Positions 1 through 6,727 of a stretch of DNA of 12,852 nucleotides are shown piece after piece. The notes under the pieces were generated by a model that worked only from the letters and a program-made list of their open reading frames with translations, was not told the DNA's origin and did no database searches. Origin of the DNA: Pseudomonadota bacterium (GTDB lineage: Bacteria; Pseudomonadota; Alphaproteobacteria; Acetobacterales; Acetobacteraceae); assembly GCA_021808185.1 (NCBI GenBank), contig JAKBCB010000051.1, forward strand, positions 1 through 12,852, read 5' to 3'. Position 1 is the first letter of the stretch. Each line of letters opens with the position of its first letter. The translations under genes were made by a program, and so were the position numbers.

Positions 1-6
1 GCGCGA

Positions 7-546
7 TCAGTTCGCCGGCTTGACGGTGCCGCAATCGGCCGAGAGCCAACGGCCCTGGATCGTGCGATGCATCGGCACCGACATGCCGCGCATCATCACT
101 TCCATGTCGAGCGTGCCGTTGACCGTCTTGGCGTCCACCGCATCGAGGTGAAGCGTGCCGGTGCCCGGATGGTCGCCGGTGCAGACCATCCGCACCTCCA
201 TCGCCGAGGCGCTGCTGCTCACCAGCGTGCGCTTGCAGTTCTGGTTGGTGTCCGGGCCGGAAAAGCCCTTGTCCAGCATCGCCTGGGTCACACACATCTT
301 CCGCGTGATGCTCTTCGATCCTGAAGCCGCCGCGAGGCCCTGCTGCACCATCGCCTGCTGCTGCGGTGTCAGCCTGGCAAGCTGATCGGCCGGGATCTGC
401 GGCATCATTCCCTGCGGCAGACCGGCACCGCTCGACGACGTTTCCCACAAGCCGGTCTTGACCGCGAGCCCCTCCGCCCGCGACGGGGTCGCCCAGGCGA
501 ACACCGCCAGCGCGGCCAGAATCATCGGGCGATGAACAGCGTTCAT
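7..546 (-). CDS. Exported DUF3617-like protein
   Basis: This is a 179-residue secreted protein of unknown function that resembles the DUF3617 family of small periplasmic proteins. The N-terminus has a signal peptide: a short basic head (residues 1-7), a hydrophobic core (about 8-20) and a likely cleavage after Ser-Arg-Ala at residue 24. The mature part begins with the GLWE motif common at the start of DUF3617 proteins. It has a Gln/Pro-rich segment (LTPQQQAMVQQG) and four cysteines (in CVTQ, QNCK, MVCT and ADCG), which would allow two disulfides in the periplasm. I chose the ATG at 546 because GGGAGG lies six bases upstream. A longer reading from 600 adds an Arg-rich leader that would spoil the signal peptide. 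The gene is divergent from the RraA-like gene across a 126-bp gap. Family assignment is from motif resemblance; the role is unknown. Confidence 0.8.
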   Translation of the reverse strand: MNAVHRPMILAALAVFAWATPSRAEGLAVKTGLWETSSSGAGLPQGMMPQIPADQLARLTPQQQAMVQQGLAAASGSKSITRKMCVTQAMLDKGFSGPDTNQNCKRTLVSSSASAMEVRMVCTGDHPGTGTLHLDAVDAKTVNGTLDMEVMMRGMSVPMHRTIQGRWLSADCGTVKPAN

Positions 547-591
547 GCGTGCCTCCCGCCTTCGCCGGCTGCCACCCGTGGCCGCCGTTCT

Positions 592-597
592 TGTCAA
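592..597 (-). promoter_or_regulatory. Candidate -35 box, DUF3617-like gene
   Basis: Read on the minus strand this is a perfect TTGACA, 46 bases upstream of the exported-protein start. The overlapping plus-strand TTGTCA (591-596) could act as a -35 toward the RraA-like gene. I see no good -10 at the expected distance on either strand, so this is only a candidate. Confidence 0.25.
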
Positions 598-672
598 CAC
601 ATGGCGCGTGCTCTACCGCAGGCGCGGCACCGGCGCCACACACATCACGATTGGCCGGAACGGAGGGGTTCC

Positions 673-1386
673 ATGAGCGGCTTCAGCGAGGATTGTCTGG
701 CGCGGATGCGCCGCGTCTCCACCGCGACGCTGACGACGCAGTTGTTCAAGCGCGGGCTGCGCAACGTGTTCATGCGCGGCGTCCGGCCGCTCGGCACATA
801 TGAGGGCAACCTCGTCGGCCCCGCCTTCACGCTACGCAACATCCCTGCCCGCGAAGACCTTGATGTCGTGGAAGGTTTTGCCAACCCCGAACACCCGCAG
901 CGCAAGGCCATCGAGACAGTGCCGCCCGGTCACGTTCTGGTGGTGGATTGCCGGGGCGAAACCGGCGCCGCCTCGGGTGGGGAAATCCTGACCACGCGGC
1001 TGCTCAAGCGCGGCGTCGCGGGCCTCGTCAGCGACGGCGGCATCCGCGACAGCGCGCCGATCGCCAAGCTGCCCATGCCGGTGTTCTGCGCCGGGCCCGC
1101 CGCGCCGCTCAACCTCGTCGCGCATCACGCGACCGAGTTGCAGGTGCCGATCGGCTGCGGCGGCGTCGCGGTGTATCCGGGCGACCTGATCGTGGGCGAC
1201 GCGGACGGCGTCGTGGTGGTGCCTGCGCATCTGGCCGAGCAGGTGGCGATCGACGCCGACGAGCAGGAAAAGCTGGAAGCCTGGGTTCTGGGCCGCATCC
1301 AGGACGGCGCGCGGCTGCCCGGCACCTACCCGCCAAACGCCGAAACCCGCGCCGCCTACGAGGCCTGGAAGGTCGCGCAAGGCTGA
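673..1386 (+). CDS. RraA-like / HMG-aldolase family protein
   Basis: This 237-residue protein belongs to the RraA/4-hydroxy-4-methyl-2-oxoglutarate aldolase superfamily. Relatives are metal-dependent class II pyruvate aldolases or oxaloacetate decarboxylases; E. coli RraA instead binds and inhibits RNase E. The signature region is SGGEILTTRLLKRG (residues 101-114) followed by DGGIRD (121-126). Arg125 and Asp126 match the pyruvate-binding Arg and metal-binding Asp of the aldolases. GVAVYPGDLIVGDADGVVVVP (from about 164) is the other family block. It is longer than E. coli RraA (161 aa) and carries a C-terminal helical tail ending in LPGTYPP and a Trp, typical of the long subfamily often labelled 'ribonuclease activity regulator RraA'. 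The ATG at 673 has GGAGG seven bases upstream. Malate synthase follows after 74 bp, so co-transcription is plausible. The intact Arg-Asp pair favours an enzyme over an RNase E inhibitor. Confidence 0.88.
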   Translation: MSGFSEDCLARMRRVSTATLTTQLFKRGLRNVFMRGVRPLGTYEGNLVGPAFTLRNIPAREDLDVVEGFANPEHPQRKAIETVPPGHVLVVDCRGETGAASGGEILTTRLLKRGVAGLVSDGGIRDSAPIAKLPMPVFCAGPAAPLNLVAHHATELQVPIGCGGVAVYPGDLIVGDADGVVVVPAHLAEQVAIDADEQEKLEAWVLGRIQDGARLPGTYPPNAETRAAYEAWKVAQG

Positions 1387-1460
1387 ACCGACCAAGCAGG
1401 CCCTCGACAACGGGGCTTTCATCACGAAGAAGACGCGCAGCGCAGAACGGAGTGGCGGAT

Positions 1461-3629
1461 ATGGGCGAGCACATGGCCGGCGGACTGACGATCGCACCGC
1501 AACTGAAAGACTTCATCGCGCGCGAGGCGCTGCCTGGCACCGGCGTAAGCGAAGCCCAGTTCTGGGACGGGCTGGCCCGCATCGTCGCCACCTTCGCGCC
1601 GCGCAACCGCGCGCTGCTGGACAAGCGCGACGCCCTGCAACAACAGATCGATAGCTGGCACGAGGCGAATCGCGGCAAGGCGTTCGACGCCGAGGCGTAT
1701 CGCCAGTTCCTGACCGGGATCGGCTATCTGCTGCCGCTGCCGGAAAAATTCTCCGTCGGCACCGGCGCGGTGGACCCGGAGATCGCCAGCATCGCGGGGC
1801 CGCAGCTTGTCGTGCCGGTCAGCAATGCCCGCTACGCGCTGAACGCCGCCAATGCCCGCTGGGGCAGCCTGTACGACGCGCTGTACGGCACCGATGCCAT
1901 CGCCGACGAGGGCGAAGCGGCGCGCGGGCGCGGCTACAACCCCGCGCGCGGTGCGCTGGTGGTCAAGCGCGCCCGCGAGTTCCTCGATCAGGCCGCGCCG
2001 CTGGCCGGCGGCAGCCACGCCGACGCGACCGGCTATGCCGTCGCCGGTGGCGCGCTGGTGGCCACCACGGCGCGCGGCCCGGTCGGGCTTGCCGATGCCA
2101 CGCGGTTCGCGGGCTATCAGGGCGAAGCGGGCAGCCCGTCCGTCGTGCTGCTGCGGCATAACGGCTTGCACATCGAACTGCATTTCGACCGCGCCCACAT
2201 GATCGGCCGCACCGACCCGGCCGGGATGTCGGACGTGGTGATCGAGAGCGCCATCTCGACCATCATGGACCTGGAGGACAGCGTCGCCGTCGTCGATGCC
2301 GACGACAAGGTGCTGGTCTATCGCAACTGGCTCGGCCTGATGAACGGCACGCTGTCGGCCACGTTCGAGAAGGGCGGCGGCACGATGCAGCGTACGATGC
2401 ACGCCGACCGGATCTACACCGCGCCGGGCGGCGGCACGCTGACGCTGCATGGCCGCAGCCTGATGCTGGTGCGCAATGTCGGCCACCACATGTACACCGA
2501 CATCGTTCGCGACGCGGGTGGCCACGAGATCCCGGAGACGATCCTGGACGCCGCCTGCACCGCGTTGATCGCCATGCACGATCTGAAGTCGGGCGGCCCG
2601 ATCCGCAACAGCCGCGCCGGCAGCATCTACATCGTCAAGCCGAAGATGCACGGGCCGGACGAGGTGGCCTTCGCCTCGGACCTGTTCGCCGCCGTCGAGG
2701 ATCTGCTGCGCCTGCCGCGCAACACGATGAAGATGGGCATCATGGACGAGGAACGACGCACCACCGTCAACCTCGCCGCCTGCATCCGCGCCGCCCGCGA
2801 CCGGGTGGTGTTCATCAACACCGGCTTCCTCGACCGCACCGGCGACGAGATCCACACCTCGATGGCCGCCGGGCCGATGATCCGCAAGAACGACATGAAA
2901 ACCTCGGTGTGGATTCCGGCCTACGAGGACAACAACGTGGATGTGGGCCTTGCCTGCGGCCTGCGCGGGCATGCGCAGATCGGCAAGGGCATGTGGGCGG
3001 CGCCCGACCGGATGGCGGAGATGATGGCGGCCAAGATCGGCCACCCGCGCGCCGGCGCCAACACCGCCTGGGTTCCCTCCCCCACCGCCGCCACGCTGCA
3101 CGCGCTGCACTACCATCAGGTCGATGTCGCCGCCCGGCAGACGGAACTCGCCGGCCGTGCCCCGGCGGCGCGGGAGAAGATCCTCACCATCCCCCTCGCC
3201 GACCGGCCGAACTGGTCGGAGGAGGAGGTGCAGCAGGAACTGGACAACAACGCGCAAGGCATCCTCGGCTACGTGGTGCGCTGGATCGACCAGGGCGTCG
3301 GCTGCTCGAAGGTGCCGGACATCCACGATGTCGGGCTGATGGAGGACCGGGCGACCCTGCGCATTTCGTCGCAACACATCGCCAACTGGCTGCGCCACGG
3401 CATCGTGTCCGAGGCGCAGGTGATGGCGACGATGAAGCGCATGGCGGCCGTGGTGGACCGCCAGAACGCCGGGGACGCTGCCTACAGGCCGATGGCGCCG
3501 AAATTCGACGGCGTGGCGTTCGCGGCCGCGTGCGATCTGGTGTTCAAGGGCGCCGCGCAGCCGAACGGCTACACCGAGTTCATCCTGCACGCCCGCCGGC
3601 GCGAGGCGAAGGCCGCCGGGGCGCTTTGA
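1461..3629 (+). CDS. glcB: Malate synthase G
   Basis: This enzyme condenses glyoxylate with acetyl-CoA to give malate in the cytoplasm, the second step of the glyoxylate bypass and the entry route for glycolate or glyoxylate. At 722 residues it is the size of E. coli GlcB (723) and much longer than the A isoform. Family blocks are intact: LVRNVGH with Arg338 (E. coli catalytic Arg338), NSRAGSIYIVKPKMHGP (383-399), GIMDEERRTT with Glu430 (E. coli Glu427) and GFLDRTGDEIHT with Asp458 (E. coli Asp455), the last two being magnesium ligands. ALMEDRATLRISSQ-like sequence follows near 625-638, where Asp629 matches the catalytic base, and Cys615 matches the oxidisable Cys617. The ATG at 1461 has GGAG eight bases upstream; ATG 1473 is a weaker alternative. 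It probably shares a transcript with the RraA-like gene and is followed at once by a strong hairpin. Confidence 0.97.
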   Translation: MGEHMAGGLTIAPQLKDFIAREALPGTGVSEAQFWDGLARIVATFAPRNRALLDKRDALQQQIDSWHEANRGKAFDAEAYRQFLTGIGYLLPLPEKFSVGTGAVDPEIASIAGPQLVVPVSNARYALNAANARWGSLYDALYGTDAIADEGEAARGRGYNPARGALVVKRAREFLDQAAPLAGGSHADATGYAVAGGALVATTARGPVGLADATRFAGYQGEAGSPSVVLLRHNGLHIELHFDRAHMIGRTDPAGMSDVVIESAISTIMDLEDSVAVVDADDKVLVYRNWLGLMNGTLSATFEKGGGTMQRTMHADRIYTAPGGGTLTLHGRSLMLVRNVGHHMYTDIVRDAGGHEIPETILDAACTALIAMHDLKSGGPIRNSRAGSIYIVKPKMHGPDEVAFASDLFAAVEDLLRLPRNTMKMGIMDEERRTTVNLAACIRAARDRVVFINTGFLDRTGDEIHTSMAAGPMIRKNDMKTSVWIPAYEDNNVDVGLACGLRGHAQIGKGMWAAPDRMAEMMAAKIGHPRAGANTAWVPSPTAATLHALHYHQVDVAARQTELAGRAPAAREKILTIPLADRPNWSEEEVQQELDNNAQGILGYVVRWIDQGVGCSKVPDIHDVGLMEDRATLRISSQHIANWLRHGIVSEAQVMATMKRMAAVVDRQNAGDAAYRPMAPKFDGVAFAAACDLVFKGAAQPNGYTEFILHARRREAKAAGAL

Positions 3630-3636
3630 CGCGCCA

Positions 3637-3666
3637 GGCGCGCGCCCGGTAAATCGGGCGCGCGCC
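3637..3666 (+). terminator. GC hairpin after glcB
   Basis: Seven bases after the malate synthase stop lies a perfect 12-bp inverted repeat (3637-3648 with 3655-3666) around a 6-base loop, gtaaat; a G-U closing pair could add one more. There is no T-run after it, so it could be a non-canonical terminator or a 3'-end mRNA stabiliser. It separates glcB from the small membrane protein gene. Confidence 0.6.
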
Positions 3667-3695
3667 GGTGACGTCGCAACGGAGATCGGCTGGCC

Positions 3696-3932
3696 ATGTC
3701 GCCCATCGGATACGCCTCCGCTGTTATCTTCGTCCTGCTCATGGTGAGCGCGTGGCTGTTCTATCTGCGCCACGACATTCGGCGCTGGTTCCGCGAGCGC
3801 GGCCCGCGCCGGCAGATGGAGCGCGAGGAGGCCGAGAAGCGCCAGCAGGAACTGGACCGGCTGCGCGAGGAACTCGCCGCCAAATACCTTGCCCCCGGCG
3901 GCAAGCGACCGCCCCCGGCCGGCTCCGCGTAG
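3696..3932 (+). CDS. Small membrane-anchored coiled-coil protein
   Basis: I do not recognise this 78-residue protein. It starts with one hydrophobic segment (about residues 5-23, IGYASAVIFVLLMVSAWLFY) followed by positive residues (RHDIRRWFRERGPRR), so the positive-inside rule places the C-terminal part in the cytoplasm. Residues about 38-64 are strongly charged with heptad-like Glu/Leu/Arg spacing (EREEAEKRQQELDRLREELA), predicting a helix or short coiled coil. The tail is Gly/Pro/Lys-rich. The ATG at 3696 follows GGAGA by ten bases. GC hairpins lie on both sides, so it may be transcribed separately from glcB. Another frame (from 3668) is open here, but only this frame gives a sensible membrane-plus-helix layout. 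A role as a small scaffold or accessory membrane protein is possible but unproven. Confidence 0.7.
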   Translation: MSPIGYASAVIFVLLMVSAWLFYLRHDIRRWFRERGPRRQMEREEAEKRQQELDRLREELAAKYLAPGGKRPPPAGSA

Positions 3933-3950
3933 GCCGGGCGGAACCCCGGC
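3933..3950 (+). terminator. GC hairpin after small membrane protein
   Basis: Starting right after the TAG stop, GCCGGG (3933-3938) pairs perfectly with CCCGGC (3945-3950) across a 6-base loop. No T-run follows. It is the second stop-adjacent hairpin in this part of the window and may mark the 3' end of the small gene's transcript. Confidence 0.4.
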
Positions 3951-3969
3951 GGACGTCACGGCACAACAC

Positions 3970-4003
3970 TTGATAACCGATGGCAACTCACGCGATAGTG
4001 AGT
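3970..4003 (+). promoter_or_regulatory. Candidate IclR promoter and operator
   Basis: TTGATA (3970-3975) resembles a -35 box. GATAGT (3994-3999), 18 bases further on, matches the -10 consensus at four of six positions. A perfect inverted repeat, ACTCAC (3986-3991) with GTGAGT (3998-4003) and spacer gcgata, overlaps the -10. IclR-family proteins commonly repress their own genes from palindromes over the promoter, so this is a candidate autoregulatory operator. The implied transcription start (about 4005-4008) falls at or next to the ATG at 4008. Confidence 0.4.
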
Positions 4004-4007
4004 GACC

Positions 4008-4784
4008 ATGAGCAAACGCGAACTCACACCGCGCACCACGGCCCGCCGCGGCATCCAGTCGGTCGAGACCGGGTTGCGCGTGCTGACAGCCCTGGCGACG
4101 GCTGGCGGCCCGACCCCCCTGACCACGCTCGGCCAGCGCTCCCGTCTGTCGCCGAGCCAGACCCATCGCTACCTGCAAAGCCTGGTCGTCTCCGGCATGG
4201 CCGTACAGGACGCCAGTTCGCGCTACGACCTCGGGCCAGGGGTGATCCGCATCGGCATTGCGGCACTTGCCCGGCTGAACACCTTCTCCGGCGCGGAAGC
4301 CGCGATGCGGCGGTTTGTCGAGCAAACCGGGCGCACCGGCCTGCTGTCCGTCTGGGGCGAGGCCGGGGCGGTGTGCGTGCGCTGGTTCCCCGGGCGGCCG
4401 ACGGTGGTGGCCAATCTCGGTGTTGGCTCCGTGATGCCGCTGCTGCACAGCGCCACCGGGCGGGTGTTCCTCGGCTTCCTCTCGGCCAACGAACTTGCGA
4501 CCCCGCTGGCGGAGGCGCAGGCCACCACGACCGCGCTTCCCGATCTCGATGCCATCCGCCGCTCGGTGCGCGCGAATATGCAAGCCGAGAGCGATGAGAC
4601 GCTGTTCGCTGGGCTGCGCGCCATCGCGGTGCCGATCTTCGACTTGCAGGGCCGGGCCTCGCTGGTCGCGACCGCGATCGCAACCACGGCCTTCCCGCGC
4701 GAGGACGACGCCCGTGTCGCCGACCTGCTGCGCGCGGCGTGCCGGGAGGCAACGGTGGAATGCGGGGGGCTCTGGCCAGCCTGA
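4008..4784 (+). CDS. IclR-family transcriptional regulator
   Basis: This 258-residue protein has the two-domain IclR layout: an N-terminal winged helix-turn-helix (about residues 15-77) and a ligand-binding effector domain (about 80-250). Typical blocks are GIQSVETGLRVL (15-26), the recognition-helix region LSPSQTHRYLQSLVVSGM (48-64 or so), YDLGPGVIRIG (73-83) and SATGRVFLGFLS (148-159) in the effector domain. IclR proteins are dimeric repressors or activators that sense small metabolites, often carboxylates. Start choice: ATG 4008 gives MSKREL; GTG 4002 is in frame and adds two residues. Neither has a clear Shine-Dalgarno sequence, consistent with a leaderless message. Neighbours are glcB upstream and a MaoC-like gene 49 bp downstream, so it could control either, but IclR proteins are so diverse that the ligand cannot be named. 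Confidence 0.92.
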   Translation: MSKRELTPRTTARRGIQSVETGLRVLTALATAGGPTPLTTLGQRSRLSPSQTHRYLQSLVVSGMAVQDASSRYDLGPGVIRIGIAALARLNTFSGAEAAMRRFVEQTGRTGLLSVWGEAGAVCVRWFPGRPTVVANLGVGSVMPLLHSATGRVFLGFLSANELATPLAEAQATTTALPDLDAIRRSVRANMQAESDETLFAGLRAIAVPIFDLQGRASLVATAIATTAFPREDDARVADLLRAACREATVECGGLWPA

Positions 4785-4833
4785 TGCCGCGCCCGGCTTC
4801 CGTTGGCGCCGCGAACATGGCACAGGCGCAGCC

Positions 4834-5289
4834 ATGCGCCCCACCCCCCGCCTGTATCTGGAAGACCTGCCGCTCGGCGAGGATCTCGACTGCGGCGGCT
4901 TCGCCCTCTCGCGCGCCGAGATAGTTGCTTTTGCGGCGCAATACGACCCGCAGCCCTGGCACCTGGACGATACGCTGGCGGCCGCGAGCGCCTTCGGCAC
5001 GCTGGTCGCCTCCGGCGTGCACACCCAGGCCGCAGCACTCGGGCTGATGGTGCGGCGGATCGCCGATGTCGCGGTGATGTTCGGCGGCTCGCTGCACGAG
5101 GCGCGGTTTTTCGTCCCCGTCCGGCCCGATACACGCCACCGCGTCACCGCGCGCTGGACCGAGGCACGCCCCTCGGCCAGCAAGCCCGCGCAGGGTATCG
5201 CACGCATCGAGGGCACGGCGCATGCCGAGGACGGGCGCGTGGCGATGACCTTCGGCGTGACCTACATCGTGGCGCGGCGGCCGGCCTGA
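4834..5289 (+). CDS. MaoC-like hot-dog hydratase
   Basis: This 151-residue protein has the single hot-dog-fold architecture of MaoC-like dehydratases, the superfamily of (R)-specific enoyl-CoA hydratases such as PhaJ. The diagnostic segment is FAAQYDPQPWHLD (33-45). Asp38 and His43 have the same five-residue spacing as the catalytic Asp and His of PhaJ. The following FGTLVASGVHTQAA (54-67) is also typical. Such enzymes hydrate 2-enoyl-CoA to (R)-3-hydroxyacyl-CoA or catalyse the reverse. The ATG at 4834 has only a weak ribosome-binding site (AGGCG). The IclR gene ends 49 bp upstream in the same direction, so co-expression with that regulator is likely. Substrate is unknown; a link to PHA supply is suggested only by family and by the PhaC/PhaZ-like gene 1.4 kb away. 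Confidence 0.88.
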   Translation: MRPTPRLYLEDLPLGEDLDCGGFALSRAEIVAFAAQYDPQPWHLDDTLAAASAFGTLVASGVHTQAAALGLMVRRIADVAVMFGGSLHEARFFVPVRPDTRHRVTARWTEARPSASKPAQGIARIEGTAHAEDGRVAMTFGVTYIVARRPA

Positions 5290-5305
5290 CCGCGCCAGCG
5301 GCCCA

Positions 5306-5359
5306 ATTCACGTCGAATATTCGTTAATTTATTCCTATCTCTTGCGCCGTGACGTGAAT
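5306..5359 (+). promoter_or_regulatory. metY leader with nested inverted repeats
   Basis: This is the most AT-rich stretch in the window. ATTCACGTC (5306-5314) and GACGTGAAT (5351-5359) are a perfect 9-bp inverted pair 36 bases apart. CGAATATTCG (5314-5323) is a separate perfect 10-bp palindrome next to the left arm, and the AT-rich TTAATTTATTCCTAT that follows could hold the -10. It may be the metY promoter with a regulator site, or DNA that folds in the leader RNA. No clean -35/-10 pair stands out. Confidence 0.4.
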
Positions 5360-5401
5360 CGGGGTTCAACCGGGCCGGAAACGCCAGCGGAGACTCCGAT
5401 C

Positions 5402-6691
5402 ATGACAAGCAAGCACCCGGAAACCCTCGCCCTGCATGCCGGCTGGCGCCGCGATTCGGCGACGCACTCGGTCGCGGTGCCGATCTACCAGACCACCAGC
5501 TTCCAGTTCGACAACACCGAGAACGCGGCAAATCTGTTCGCGCTCAAGGAGTTGGGGAACATCTACACGCGCATCATGAACCCCACCACAGACGTGCTGG
5601 AACAGCGCATCGCGGCACTTGAGGGCGGGGTCGCGGCGCTGGCGGTGGCGTCCGGCCAGACGGCGAGCGCCTACGCGATCCAGAACCTCGCGCGCGCGGG
5701 CGACAACGTGGTGGCCTCGACCGACCTGTACGGCGGCACGTGGAACCTGTTCGCCAACACGTTGAAGGACCAGGGCATCGAGGTCCGCTTCGTCGATCCG
5801 GCGGACCCGCAGGCGTTCGCCCGCGCGACGGACGACCGCACCCGCGCCTACTACGCGGAGACGCTGCCGAACCCCAAGCTACGCCCCTTCCCGATCGCGG
5901 AAGTCGCTGAGATTGGCCGGAAGGTCGGCATCCCGCTGATCGTGGACAACACGGCCGCGCCGACGCTGGTCAAGCCGTTCGAGCACGGTGCCGCGGTGGT
6001 GGTCTACTCGCTGACCAAATACCTCGGCGGCCACGGCACCAGCATCGGCGGCATGATCGTCGATGGCGGCAATTTCGACTGGGAGGCACATCCGGCGCGC
6101 CAGCCGCTGCTGAACACCCCGGACCCGAGCTATCACGGCGCGGTCTGGACCCAGGCGGTCAAGCCGCTCGGCCCGATCGCCTACATCATCCGCGCCCGCG
6201 TCGTGCTGCTGCGCGACCTCGGCGCGGCGCTCAGCCCGTTCAACGCCTTCCAGTTCATCCAGGGTGTCGAGACGGTGGCGCTGCGCATGGCGCGGCATTG
6301 CGAGAATGCGCAGGCGGTGGTGGGCTTCCTGGGCGAGCGCGAGGAAGTCACCAAGGTGATCCACCCCTCCACGCTGACCGGCCAAGCCGCCGAATGGGCC
6401 GCGAAGTACCTGCCGCGCGGCAAGGGCGGGCTGGTCGGCTTCGAACTGGCCGGCGGGGCCGAGGCCGGGCGGCGCTTCATCGATGCGCTGAAGCTGTTCT
6501 ACCACGTCGCCAATATCGGCGACGCCCGCAGCCTCGCGATCCATCCGGCAAGCACGACGCATTCCCAGCTCAGCCCGGACGAGCAGATCCAGACCGGCGT
6601 CTCGCCCGGCTATGTGCGGCTGTCGATCGGCATCGAGCACATCGACGACATCCTGGCCGACCTCGCACAGGCGCTGGACGCCGCGCGTTAA
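5402..6691 (+). CDS. metY: O-acetylhomoserine sulfhydrylase
   Basis: This PLP enzyme makes homocysteine directly from O-acetylhomoserine and sulfide (O-acetylhomoserine aminocarboxypropyltransferase), on the direct-sulfhydrylation route to methionine in the cytoplasm. The 429 residues fit MetY and are longer than most MetB or MetZ proteins. Cys/Met-metabolism PLP-family features are intact: YTRIMNPT (55-62) with the phosphate-contacting Tyr-x-Arg, ASGQTA (83-88), Tyr110-Gly-Gly stacking on PLP, VDNTAAPTLVKP (181-192) with Asp182, and SLTKYLGGHG (203-212) with Lys206 forming the Schiff base. Arg406 in GYVRLSIGIE would bind the substrate carboxylate. The ATG at 5402 has GGAGA eight bases upstream. 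It stands alone as a transcription unit: a 112-bp AT-rich leader precedes it and a hairpin follows its stop. I did not find a SAM-II riboswitch in the leader. Confidence 0.95.
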   Translation: MTSKHPETLALHAGWRRDSATHSVAVPIYQTTSFQFDNTENAANLFALKELGNIYTRIMNPTTDVLEQRIAALEGGVAALAVASGQTASAYAIQNLARAGDNVVASTDLYGGTWNLFANTLKDQGIEVRFVDPADPQAFARATDDRTRAYYAETLPNPKLRPFPIAEVAEIGRKVGIPLIVDNTAAPTLVKPFEHGAAVVVYSLTKYLGGHGTSIGGMIVDGGNFDWEAHPARQPLLNTPDPSYHGAVWTQAVKPLGPIAYIIRARVVLLRDLGAALSPFNAFQFIQGVETVALRMARHCENAQAVVGFLGEREEVTKVIHPSTLTGQAAEWAAKYLPRGKGGLVGFELAGGAEAGRRFIDALKLFYHVANIGDARSLAIHPASTTHSQLSPDEQIQTGVSPGYVRLSIGIEHIDDILADLAQALDAAR

Positions 6692-6697
6692 GGACCG

Positions 6698-6724
6698 CAC
6701 CCTCCGCCCCGTGGGCGGAGGGTG
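6698..6724. terminator. Bidirectional hairpin between metY and the PhaC/PhaZ-like gene
   Basis: CACCCTCCGCCC (6698-6709) pairs perfectly over 12 bp with GGGCGGAGGGTG (6713-6724) around a 3-base loop. It almost fills the 36-bp gap between two convergent genes, so it can serve both strands. There is no long T-run on either side. Confidence 0.7.
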
Positions 6725-6727
6725 TCG

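Noticed and set aside
1398..1418. Terminator-like hairpin between the RraA-like gene and glcB
   Set aside because: AGGCCC can pair with GGGCTT only with a G-U pair and a 9-base loop, and just three T's overlap its end. Too weak to call a terminator; the genes may still be co-transcribed.
1422..5216. Very long open frame on the minus strand (over 1,200 codons) opposite glcB, the small membrane gene, IclR and MaoC
   Set aside because: It is antisense to several well-supported genes, is rich in Arg, Gly, Ala and His, and matches no domain. This is the usual shadow of GC-rich coding DNA, where stop codons are rare in the opposite frames.
5351..5401. Possible SAM-II riboswitch before metY, and a tRNA T-arm-like ggttcaacc
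   Set aside because: The TTGCAGCC-type block and following A-rich pseudoknot strand of SAM-II are absent. The flanks of ggttcaacc do not form a T-stem, and no acceptor, D or anticodon arms are present.
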